Source: Trichoderma breve
Lineage: Eukaryota; Ascomycota; Sordariomycetes; Hypocreales; Hypocreaceae
Reading direction: 5' to 3'
DNA length: 64,000 nucleotides
NCBI RefSeq assembly: GCF_028502605.1
Contig: NC_079235.1
Coordinates: 3,968,001-4,032,000, forward strand
Part shown: one piece after another, positions 45,618-55,510 of the stretch
How positions within the stretch are numbered: position 1 is the stretch's first letter
How the letters are laid out: every line of letters starts with the position of its first letter
Notes under the pieces: model-generated
What the model was told of the DNA's origin: nothing
What the model saw: only the letters and a program-made list of their open reading frames with translations
Database searches by the model: none
Position numbers and translations under genes: made by a program

Positions 45618-46808
45618 ATGCGCATCTTTTCCGCTCCCAAGCCTCAAGAGAGACTATCGCTCGTCACGAGTATTCAATTCGTCGTCAAACTCGAGTTTCT
45701 CACCCCGCCGGTCTCTGACGAGCAAACTGTGCCTGATCGCGACCGCAGCTTCCACTACTTTGCCTCTGCGCTCCAAGACGGCGGCCTCCAAGCCGCATTT
45801 CTCCTAGAAGAGAAGAACAAGAAGGAAGAGAACTACCCCGAAGCCAAAGACCAAGGCAATGACAATGACAATGACAAAGACACAGACGGCCAAATGACTG
45901 AAAACCAGCTCCTCGCCCAGGCACCCAGGGGAAGTATTATCAAGACCAAGCACAACGGCAACATGTTCATCATGAGCCCCCAATCATCCATCCCCTGGAT
46001 CAAGGCCGGCGCCAAAGACAACCCTCTCCTGAGATACTGGCTGATCAATCCCGATAGCAACATCAGTGGTCATGGTCAACACGAGACCTGGCATCCCACC
46101 GCGCTCACCAGCCCGATCCTGCGAGAATCAGAGGCCAACAATCTGTTTCCGGGGCTCAACACCGCCATTTATACCATCTGGACAGCGCATTCAGCAAGAG
46201 TGCATATCAACGATAGCTGCGGTTTGCACGTCCACGTTAGCCCGGCTGTTGTCCCATCTCCTACTCAGGGAGTTGCTCAGGGGCTACTTCAAGGACAAAA
46301 CCACCATGGACAAAGACAGGATCTGACAGCTCTCCAGGTTCAACGCGTCGCCACGCTCGTGGTCGTTCTCGAAAACAGTCTTCTATTCCATGTGTGCTCG
46401 CCTCACCGCCGCCAAATCCATACCCAACTCATCGCTGCTTCAGGCCTTGCCTATGCGACAAACTCTCCAGCTTGCCCCCTCGCAGAAGCCAATCTCCCCC
46501 CAAACATCCTCAATGGTACAGGAGCCGTCGAAAAGGCCATCAAATTTCTCTGGACAGCCTCCGACCTTGATCAAGTCAGTCAGATGCTCTCGCGTCATCC
46601 CAAGACTCGAGACACTCGCCCCACGGCCTTGAGAATCAACACTCACAATCACGAAGACGACAGCGTCTCGCACATGCTCGAATTTCGACATGCGCAGGCT
46701 GCCTTCAACCAGGGCTTCGTAGATAACTGGGTACGGCTTGTGCTGACGTTGTGCAAAGTGGCATTTCTACCAACCGAGAGGTTCAAGCTCGTCGTGGCCA
46801 TGCTCTAG
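45618..46808 (+). CDS. Putative amidoligase-family enzyme ending at an early in-frame TAG
   Basis: From ATG 45618 the frame has 396 codons to TAG 46806. The N-terminus FVVKLEFLTPP matches the amidoligase_2 start, and CGLHVHVSP (bases about 46218-46246) is the central G-x-H-V-H motif. MLEFRHAQAAFNQGFVDNWVRLVLTL corresponds to the conserved late F/R region. Family members, COOH-NH2 ligases of the ATP-grasp and GCS-like superfamily, are thought to form amide bonds in peptides or cell-wall-like polymers. The sequence after the TAG stays open and helix-like for 47 more codons to TGA 46948-46950, so the family's C-terminus may extend beyond the stop. The insertion at about 70-95 is Asn/Asp/Lys-rich. 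Family assignment is by motif memory. Confidence 0.75.
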   Translation: MRIFSAPKPQERLSLVTSIQFVVKLEFLTPPVSDEQTVPDRDRSFHYFASALQDGGLQAAFLLEEKNKKEENYPEAKDQGNDNDNDKDTDGQMTENQLLAQAPRGSIIKTKHNGNMFIMSPQSSIPWIKAGAKDNPLLRYWLINPDSNISGHGQHETWHPTALTSPILRESEANNLFPGLNTAIYTIWTAHSARVHINDSCGLHVHVSPAVVPSPTQGVAQGLLQGQNHHGQRQDLTALQVQRVATLVVVLENSLLFHVCSPHRRQIHTQLIAASGLAYATNSPACPLAEANLPPNILNGTGAVEKAIKFLWTASDLDQVSQMLSRHPKTRDTRPTALRINTHNHEDDSVSHMLEFRHAQAAFNQGFVDNWVRLVLTLCKVAFLPTERFKLVVAML

Positions 46809-46950
46809 GAGACGGTGCGGACGACAGCTAGACCTGAGGATGCGTGGAAGACACTACTTAGAGTCCTCAACGACTTTGCGGCGGTCAACTGGCATGCGCG
46901 AAGCAGCGAGCAGTTCTGGGTGGGCTATCTTGCGGTGCAGGACAGGAAGT
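46806..46950 (+). other. In-frame extension of the amidoligase beyond TAG
   Basis: TAG 46806-46808 is followed in the same frame by 47 sense codons (ETVRTTARPEDAWKTLLRVL and on to QFWVGYLAVQDRK) and then TGA. The extension looks like the amphipathic C-terminal helices of amidoligases. CTC (46803-46805) and GAG (46809-46811) can pair around the TAG, and GTCGT (46791-46795) can pair with ACGAC (46821-46825). Whether the extension is translated is not known. Confidence 0.5.
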
Positions 46951-48360
46951 GAGGAGCCATCCCCGTCTCTAACGATGCAAGTTTCTTTTGTCTTTCAAAC
47001 GGTATCAAATCCTCAACTTAGACATGTTCGGAAAGTTTCACAGGGGCATGAGTCTGCATGCGTGTAACCACCATTACACGCCAAATTCAGCAGCCCTTTG
47101 TCTTTCCACCCTATCAGCCTCCAAAAGATAATTCGTCTCCTTATCACTCAGCGCTTTTTTTCAGCTGGCTACTTGCATGCTATCGTAGCAGCAGAAGTGG
47201 GCTAAGTCAGCCCAAGGAATAGTCGCCAGGCACACCGATGTTACACAACCAAATCTCGCCCGAGAGATGTAGGCCGGGATAACAGTAACACTCGGGTCAT
47301 TGGTACTCGTAATATGATGCTATTTTCACATGGACAGGGATTTTTTTCGTTTGCTTTTATGGATGGTATCCAAATATGGGGGACGCATTGCTGATTCTTT
47401 CCTTTTCGCGAAATAGGGGTGCAGCTAGAGGCTTATTTTTCATGCACGTAAATCAAGGTTCTATTACGACTTACAAGTGACAGAAAACGAATTACTATCT
47501 CTCCGGTTTCCTACCTACCAAGTCAACTATGTAGTCTAAATCAAACAATTCAAATCCCTTCACCCGTACACACATCATGAAAATGTAGAGAAAAAAAGAA
47601 AACGCCTACTCCCCATCAGGCATCATGATGCCTCATCCTCCCTCCAACCCAAAAAAAAAAGAGAGTCATGAGCTCCAGCATTCGGCCCAGTCTCCACCGA
47701 ACAAGAAAGGTAAAATCAGCGAAACCGAGGCCTAGGCTCTCCCCCCAGAGAGAACAAAAAAATAGGCCACCAGCCAGCCACCCCATATTTTCTCCGCACG
47801 CGGGAGACCTGACTCAAGCAACAACCAAAGATTGAAGCTTCTTCCTTTAGAACAAAACCTTGGACCCAGTTGTGGCGCAATAAAATACGCCACGGTCCGG
47901 GAAGTTTCCTTCTTTATTTCCAGTTTCCAGAACTATTGATTCTTTCTTTTCGCATTAACTTGCTCTGATGTTGAGTAGGGGCAAGGTTTTGTTCCCTGAA
48001 ATAAAAGATTACCCGAACATTCTCTGGGCTATGCCGGCATTTCACTCCCGCTCTTGGCATCCCATGCCCTCAGCTCGCAACTAGCTGGAGCCTATTCTTC
48101 ACTTTGGCTAGGCCTAGATCCGTCTTCGGAGGGCTCCGTAGCGGGGCAAGGATTTGCGCAGGTCCGGCTCGGCGATCAGACAATTGTTGCTCCGTAAATG
48201 TAAAATGCACGAGTAAATGGAATGGGAGGCCAAGAAATGGATTCGGAACTATTATCCAATCCTGTTTGAATATTTCCAACTAGTCATTAAATTACAATCA
48301 TAGACTCTGAACGTGGTCCCCCTTCATGACTCATAACATAGGTAATGAAAAACAAAAAAA
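46951..48360. other. Intergenic region
   Basis: These 1.4 kb lie between the amidoligase extension and the stop of the MFS gene at 48361. A-rich and T-rich tracts are common (for example about 47588-47600 and 47650-47660). No ORF of note and no repeat family is seen. Confidence 0.5.
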
Positions 48361-49996
48361 TTACAGCAGGTACCGATATTCGGGGTTCAAGTCGCCTAGC
48401 TCTGTCTTCTCTTCCTCCGTAAGGTCGGGGACTTCAGTCATGTTGTCCCTCTGCTTGTTGGCCATCAAGCAGCCAATTCCGTAAATGGTTGATGCAATCA
48501 TGGAGATGACTGTAAACGCAAGGCACACGCTGTAACCCGTAGTGAACTTGGGCGCATCCTTGGTCAAGAAGATGAAGACAGCAATGATGCCGCCCAGGTT
48601 ACCGTAGCCGACCTGCCATGCGCTGCCGACGGCACGGCGAGTGTGGCTTCCCAGGTTCATGTTGAACCAACAAACGACGATGGGCATGGCAGTGTATGCG
48701 CCAGACGTGATGAGGAACAGCGCGCCGTACTGGACATTCTTGTTACTGTGCTCTGCAAGGAGAATGGCAAAGCCAGCAATGGCAATAAACATGCTGACAA
48801 TGGCAAACGCAAATCGGTGGCGCAATCTATCGGACAGGGTAGCAATGAGAAGAGAGAAGCCGAAAGCGGCGGCCCACGGTGGGACGCTGCGCAGCTGAGT
48901 TTCAATGGGGTTGTAGTGGAAGGTCGAGATGATCGTGGGAGCAAAGTAGGCATAGCCGTAGGCGGGGACAATGAGGCCAAAGTACATGAAGCCACCGGCG
49001 ATGACCTTCCAGTCCTTGAACACGTTCAGGATATCCTTGATCGTCATTCTCTTCACGTGGCCAGAGCCGGTGCCCTGGTCGACGCGGAGACGTGCTGCGA
49101 CGTACACGCGCTCGTCCTCAGTAAGCCATTTGGCTTCCTCAGGGAAGTCTGGCAGAAGGAAGAAGAAGAAGAAGCTGACGAAGACGGTGAGACCACCCTC
49201 GATGAGGAAGATCCAGCGCCAGCCGTGGTAGCCACGCAGGCCGTCCATCTTGCCAATGGCGGCGGCAAGGAGACCACCAAAGGCACCGGCGAGGGTCGTG
49301 CTGTTGAAGAAGAAAGAGTAACGTCGTTGGGCCTCAGATCGCTTATACCACATGCCAATGAGGTAGAAGGCTAAATAAAAGTTACACTAGTTAGCTCGCG
49401 ACCACACAACGCGACACCAAAAGCATGATTGCGAGAAACGTACCTCCTGGAAACATGCCAGTCTCGAAAAGGCCGAGGAAGAAGCGCGTGGCGAGCAGGC
49501 CGCCGTAGCTCTTGACCAGGCCTTGCATCATGGTGGTAAAGCCAAAGAGGAACATGTTGATGGACAGCCAGACATGGGGCTTGAATTTCTTGAGCAGGAT
49601 GTTGGAGGGCACCTCGAAGATGCAGTAGGGCACGAAGAAGATGACCAGAGCCGTGTTGTACTTGTCGCCAGTGCCGAGATCCAAATCACCAGCGAGGCCA
49701 AACAGCTTTGCGTTGGCAATGTTGACACGATCTAGCGAATGGTAATGGGATGTTTAGTAAATGTGTATATGATGTTACATGACATAACATGAGTATAGTA
49801 TATGCACATGCAACTCACCCAGGAATGCAAGCAGGTACATGATGCAGAGAAACGGCACGACTCGCATGTCGATCTTTGCCATCAGGCGCCGCTCAGTTGT
49901 GTGCGGCGGGCAAACAACCTCATCGGCAGCAAATGGAACTTCGGTGTCACGGACATCGGTCGAGTTGCGACCCGAGCCGCTGTGCTTTTCGTCCAT
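48361..49996 (-). CDS. MFS transporter, allantoate permease (ACS/DAL5-like) family
   Basis: Predicted proton-coupled carboxylate or anion transporter of 491 residues in three exons (49996-49819, 49731-49444, 49370-48361), phases consistent. Family landmarks are LMAKIDMRVVPFLCIMYLLAFL(D)RVNIANAK across intron 1, YCIFEVPSNILLKKF, LATRFFLGLFETGMFPGAFYLIGMWY across intron 2, YHGWRWIFLIEGG and LLPDFPEEAKWLTEDE. The C-terminus is cytosolic and acidic (VPDLTEEEKTELGDLNPEY). Relatives carry allantoate, nicotinate, pantothenate or similar anions. The substrate here is undetermined. Confidence 0.92.
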
Positions 49997-52965
49997 GGCT
50001 GCGGTCTGTGTTGGAAGACGAATTGAATGATGAGCGTCTCCCTATTCCTAAACAAATGAAATTCTTCTTCTTTCCTCAGCTGGAACTCTGAGAATAAGGG
50101 CAAAGCCCACGTGAAATAGTGGAGGGAGGAGGAAGCACAGGCTTCGATGTTGGACGTTGGCAGGACGAGGGAACAAGCGAGTGGAACACAAGAGACAAGA
50201 GGGATCTGCCGGACCCTATTTGTACTCGGACTCGGCAGCTGGTGTGCTCGTGCTTCCCAATTCCCCAGGATATTGTCGCATTGTCGTAAATCCAAGTCAA
50301 CAGGGCTAGGCTCTTCTTAGTCGCAGCCACTGGCATTCGTCCAACAAGCGAGCGACGGGGTGGGCCGCCGTCTCGTCGTCCAAGAGGAGCAAGCCGACTA
50401 TTTCGGACCGCCCACGGCGTCCACGGACTCTGACTCTAACTCCAGTCTGCTGTAAGACTTTGCTCCAGCTGGCTGCCGTCTTCGCCATCCGGGCCACATT
50501 AGTCAAGCTGCGTAAGGCATCCTGGCAGATCGTGGCGCCTGTGGAGCCGCTCTTCCTCCGCATCCCTGTCTCTAACCAGGGATCCCCACGCTCAGCGTCG
50601 TTGCTGTCACGGTGCCCCAGATTCACCGACTGCCGACTGTCTTTGTTGTGTGGAGAAGGCGTGAGAAAGTCGGATGCGCTGGGGGATTCTGATAGGGAGC
50701 TGATCTGAGCTGAGGAGAAGCAGCCTACTGTAATGTGCGTGCCCGTCGACGTTATTGGCAGGGATCGAATATCCATGTCGACGACTTGCGTGCGTACAAC
50801 ACCAAGCCCAAACAAGTCGTGAGCGGCTTGTAAATTTCCCGAGGCATCTTCTGTCATTGGCTCTGCACGCCAAGGCCCCGACCCAAGCCATCCCCGCCGC
50901 GAAAAGGAACCTCAGCCAGAGTCCATTGCCCTTCCATGCCCCATTTCCCCGGGTTTTCGCTCCCAGATTGGTCTTAATGGGCTTCAAACAGCGTGCTGAC
51001 GGACGTCTTTTAGCAGCCAATCTAGCCTCCTTAGCTCTTGTTTGAGCCATCCCTCCTCCTCTACTCCTAGGCCCTATTGCCTATGTAATCTCTCTCCGCA
51101 GCGTCTCGTGGTTGGGGAATTGGAGAAGCCGTTCGAGCGGTCCGGACTTGCCCCCCCGTCTTATCCACAAGTCTGGAGTTAGTGGTCTTTGGCCACGATC
51201 AGAAATCAATAAATCCGCCAACAGTTTGTCTGGAGGGCGTTGAGGTGGGGCGTCTTCTTTGTTGCTGTGATATGGAAACGTCGACTGGCGACTCATGCGT
51301 CTTGCAATTCGCCTTGTGGGATCAGGATTGGCTCAAACTTAAACAACACAAAGAGGGCGACAGTCGTTAGTGGACGTGCAACTCTCGCTTCCCCAGAGTG
51401 TCTCCCCGCATCTCCACCACCCCCGGATGCCACGAGTCAAACAGCTTGTGAATACCACCATGCCTATTGCTCCCAAGATTTCCAAGAATGGAACGCAGGT
51501 ACAGCCTACCGTAGAGCCAGACACCGTCTCTCCGGTCATAGGGTTGCAGCCATGCCCTTTCAACACGTGGGAGTGGCGCTTGTTAGCAGCCAATCTGCAG
51601 AGTTGAGCTGGATGATCATGGCTAATGGCACCTCGGTCATCTGCTGTTTGCCGTGGGAAGCAAGCGGTGGGTCGATTCCTAGCTTCAGCTGCTTCTCCAA
51701 TGACACACACGGTAGACAAATAGTTCGATTAGGCAATCTATCAATGTCTCCGTCTCCGTTACCATGTTTAGATCCCGGCCGAAGCTAAGGCTGGTCCATG
51801 AAACGCCAAAGCTGACTGTCTAAGCCTTTGCAATCAGAGCCAGAGTGGGAGGGTAGCCGCGGCTTTCAGTTACTTGGAGTACCGACCGAAGCCGTGATGG
51901 CGAGAGATAGTGGTGATATTCGATAGTCATACTCGATAGTCATATTCCCAAGTTGCCCAATTACTGAGTGTTGATGCCATTGTCAAACTCAAATGGTTGG
52001 TGATTTCGGTTCCATTGCCGAGCTTGTCGTGGGGGGAAAGTGAGGAAAGATTCCGCTGATTCGAATTTCGCAAACGGACCGCCATGAATACGAGAGATTG
52101 ACCGGTGGCTTTAATGTAGCCGACTCTGTGGAAGAACTCGGAGGCAGAGAGAAAAAAAGGAGGAGGAGAGAAAAGGAGGAGGAGGGGAAGGAGGAGGGAA
52201 GGAACAGAGAGAGAAAATGGAAGGAGAAGCAAAGGGGAGGGAAATTGAAAGAAACTGCAGAGTGTAGCCTAGAAATCAGACAAGCAGTAACATCTTCTTC
52301 CCTTCAAACGGCTACGGGCTGATACCCTTCCATTCCGTGCAAGTTACAGCGTCCCAACGGCAGCATCCCATGAAGCCCTATTATGCAGCCAGCCGCCTTC
52401 TTCTCCCATGGCGGGATGCCGACAACCGTCGCTTCCCAGTGACAGCTGCATCAGCGACGTGCAAAATTCACAGAGTGGGAGGTCCAGAAGGAAGATATGG
52501 ATAACGGATAGCAGAGGGGGCAGCTGTTGTCCGTGCTGAGACAGCTGGTCTTGGTGATGCCTCCCATGAGCACAGTTTGCGTTTGTGTCTTCGACTGAAG
52601 CTTCAACTGGCCATGCAGGTTTACCTCCCGCCGCCAATCAACCAGTTCATGAACAGACCGCAGCTCCTTGATTCACCTGCCAGCACAAACGAAGGCGCGG
52701 CTTATCGAGAGCCTCAGCTGACATCTTAACCTCGCGTTTCTGCAGCCGCTGCTCCCGTCGCCCGTTGCCAGCTGCATCTCCGTCTTCCATCTCAACTCTT
52801 ACTTTCCATCTCCGCCCTCAATTCAATCTAATATTTAGAGCACCTTCTCCCTTTCTTTTTGGAATTCTACTTTTCTCTTCTGATTTCTGCTGTGTCTGCC
52901 GAACGTGCTGAGATAGGGCCAACGACAACGACGACACCATTCTCCCTGAAATCTCCCCCTGAGCC
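49997..52965. other. Long intergenic region upstream of the interrupted five-exon gene
   Basis: These 3 kb contain two promoters. The longest ATG ORF is 50857-50306 (-, 183 codons), with Ser/Arg-rich sequence but no domain and no supporting splice structure; I do not call it a gene. A 59-nt purine-only run at 52146-52204 stands out. The stretch at about 52740-52960 is CT-rich and looks like the leader of the gene starting at 52966. Confidence 0.5.
52146..52204 (+). repeat. 59-nt uninterrupted polypurine tract
   Basis: GA-rich run with repeated GGA and GGAGGA units, no pyrimidine for 59 nt, and nearly pure for about 60 nt further on either side of a few C and T. It lies about 760 nt upstream of the five-exon gene. 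Such tracts can form triplex DNA or act as poly(dA-dG) promoter elements. Confidence 0.85.
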
Positions 52966-54967
52966 ATGATGGAGACCCGAGAGGCCAACTACAAGCTGGC
53001 CTCCACTGATGGCGACAGGGAAATGATGGAGGCATACAATGTCACGAACGGGACCAGTGTCGCTCCTCTCAGTCAACACGACACCGGAGCGTTTTCAACC
53101 TCTTCGTATGAGCATCGCCCTGGACATTTCCACGACGGCGCATCCCTCATCTGTACTCAGCGATCTCCGCTCATCAAAGAGTGCTACGAGGACCAATTTC
53201 CTTTGTAGGTAGTCTAACCTAGCAGCCTGAGAGGCTGAGTGCTGACTTCTTGCAGTGAGTTGGCTAGAGACGTCCACTACAATCCCTGGTCTCCCAATTC
53301 CACCTCGGCGCCTCCGTGGTGTGCTGCTTCAGAATCGTCTCCCAGTCTGCTCCTCAACAGCGAATACGGAGGCGCGCCAGCCTATCTGATGGGGTACGGC
53401 TCCGACACCATCAGCAGCGAATACGAAGCCCAGTTGCCCTGGCCAGAGTCGGGACCGTTTCCTCCTCGTGCGGACGTGGCCAACTTCGATGACGATGGCG
53501 ATCCGTTTGGAATCTCATATTATACTCCTCGGGGTGTAGATGGCGCTCCAGACTCCATCTGCGATCCGAACGTGACTCTTCATCCCCTGATAGCGGGAAA
53601 CCAAGCGTCGAATCGCTCAACTCAGCAACCAGCGTCTGAAGTGTCGCCCGGCGGCGTCTATTTTCGACCGTTTGGCAGACTAGATTCAGGACGAACAGCT
53701 TCGATAACGATGCCAGTCCGTGAAACTGGAGAGCCAATGTCGACATCCATGATTCTGCAACCACTCGACCAGTCTCTAAACCCGCCGTCTCCCCTCTCTG
53801 TCATTTCGCCTCCATCCTCTCTTCCATCGTCAGCCCGCAAACGCAACATCTCGGTAGCTGACCTCGAAAAGAGCCCCGTTGCCCCTAAGAAACGCGTCAT
53901 AAAGCCCCAGCTGACGACAAAGGTTGACAACAGTGAAGACTTTGAAATTCACAAGGACAGCGAGTCGAAACCCACGGGCATTTACAAAGGCTATTTCCAC
54001 AGCGTTGATGTGGCCAGGAAGAAACTGCAGCGGCTTCTTGAGCTGTATCGGAAGCCCAGAGAGAGCTGTAGCTTTCCCTTCACTGATGATACGTTTCCCA
54101 CCAGTGATGACGACAAGATGATCTACATCAGAAACCTGTTTGACGCCATCAACGACTGGTCGCATTTCAGAGAGTGGCCACAGGCGCTCAAGACGGAGGA
54201 GCGCAACCGAATCATGGACAACATGCGTCGTAAACAGGCCGGAAGTGATGACGCAGGCACAGACATTTCGCTCGACGATATGCGGCCCAGCCAGGAGGAG
54301 CTCGATTCCATCCTCCCACCCCTCCAAGACCAGCAGAAGAAGATTCTGGGCCGCTTGCTCAGCGATCAGACAATCGAGTGGCTTTGTTGGGAGCTCATTG
54401 TAAGTAGCCTTTCAACCGATTCATGAATTTCCCTGTCCCGTGAGAAACGGGAAGCACGCTGACTCTTCGTTTGCAAATTCTAGGAGGCTGCCGTCCAGTC
54501 CCAGCAGGGAATCACCCAGATACCGCACTGGTGCGGCGCCGACGGAGCTTAGGAGGCTTACGATTCGTTTGCGCAGCGCGTAGAGGCAATGTGTTATGCT
54601 CTGAGGGTGAGTCGTTTGTACCCAAGCCCCCCGTTTGCAAAGAACCCTCTAGAACAAGTAACTGACAACTTTCACAGAAATCAAAACAACTCGTCAAATC
54701 TCTCCTATCCGCAGGCGACGGCTGGAAACTCCGCATCGCCAACAACCCCCAGGGGGAACTAGGCGTAAGTTTCTTGGCTCTTACCACCCTCCCGCCCCCT
54801 ATTCTTCTCTTTTGCCAGACCAAAATGCTAATGGATCTATGGGAAAATAGCACAAGGGCAACAACATGAAAGTAAATATGAACAAGAACCGCAAACTACG
54901 CCAAATCACCCAGGGCTCACGAACTGCCCCCCGCCAGAAACCCGCACCGAAACAGTCACAGAAATAA
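52966..54967 (+). CDS. Unrecognised fungal protein, five exons, interrupted by one in-frame TAG in exon 3
   Basis: Exons 52966-53204, 53256-54399, 54484-54606, 54678-54764 and 54851-54967 have GT donors and AG acceptors, and all junctions are in phase. They would encode 569 residues if TAG 54550-54552 (codon 484) were read as sense; strictly translated, the product stops at 483. The N-terminal 260 residues are Ser/Pro-rich and probably disordered. KRNISVADLEKSPVAPKKRV looks like a nuclear import signal. The ordered C-terminal half includes GYFHSVDVARKKLQRLLELY, NLFDAINDWSHFREWPQ, LSDQTIEWLCWELIEAAVQS, then after the TAG EAYDSFAQRVEAMCYALRKS and a basic tail (KGNNMKVNMNKNRKLRQ). I do not recognise a named family; the pattern suggests a conserved nuclear fungal protein. 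The TAG sits between well-formed coding segments. Confidence 0.7.
54550..54552 (+). other. In-frame TAG within exon 3
   Basis: Context GGAGCT-TAG-GAGGCT. Upstream codons read IPHWCGADGA and downstream codons read EAYDSFAQRV, both in the same frame. AGC (54546-54548) and GCT (54556-54558) can pair, leaving the TAG in a seven-base loop. The AG could also serve as a splice acceptor: it is followed by the same GAGGCT as the normal exon 3 start at 54484. Confidence 0.8.
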
Positions 54968-55510
54968 TTGACCCCAAAACCTCGATGAAAGCAGACTGCA
55001 AAATAACGTCATAGAGTTAATCATTCCCTTCATTCTACTTAAGGAGCGGAAAGAGGAGGCTTGTGGACATGAAACCTCCTTTTCACTATCTCTTTCTCTC
55101 CCCCTTTTCGCTCTTCCCCTTTCACCTAATCACAACGGACATATAGACAAATACTACTGGATGGTATTGTTTTCATCCTATACACGCGGTCGGATATTAT
55201 CCTTTTATTTACGTCATCATCTTTCTTTCCTTTGTTCTGGACTGCCGGAGGTATCCATTTATTATTTCCAGGTTGCGATTTTCAGATTGGTTTTCAGGCT
55301 GCAATATTTCAGGGGGTTCTTTTCTAGATAGCCTCTCAGACTCTGTGTTTTCTAGGGCTTCAGTATGGGTTGGACCAGGAATACATGACTTTGGATAGAT
55401 CTCTACAAGCTGGGACATGACCGCCTCTTCACAGACGCGGTATCCTTCTAGACTTTTAACATCTGCATCAATGGCAATGCGATTTCTTTTACTTAACAAT
55501 GACCAACCAA
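54968..55510. other. Convergent 3' flank region
   Basis: These 543 bases lie between the five-exon gene and the GH2 gene, which face each other. A 96-codon minus-strand frame (55499-55209) lies just beyond the GH2 stop but shows no domain and is probably 3' UTR. CT-rich sequence at about 55080-55130 is noted. Confidence 0.5.

Noticed and set aside
50306..50857. 183-codon minus-strand ATG frame
   Set aside because: Ser/Arg-rich with no domain; no splice partners were found that extend it into a recognisable protein. It could be a short orphan but is not supported.
46806..54552. RIP mutation as the cause of the two TAG codons
   Set aside because: RIP makes dense C-to-T changes in duplicated DNA. 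Only a single stop is present in each gene, the surroundings keep normal coding composition, and no duplicate was seen.
54484..54552. Treating the five-exon gene as two genes split at the TAG
   Set aside because: There is no promoter, leader or start context between the halves, and exon phases run through the TAG without a break.
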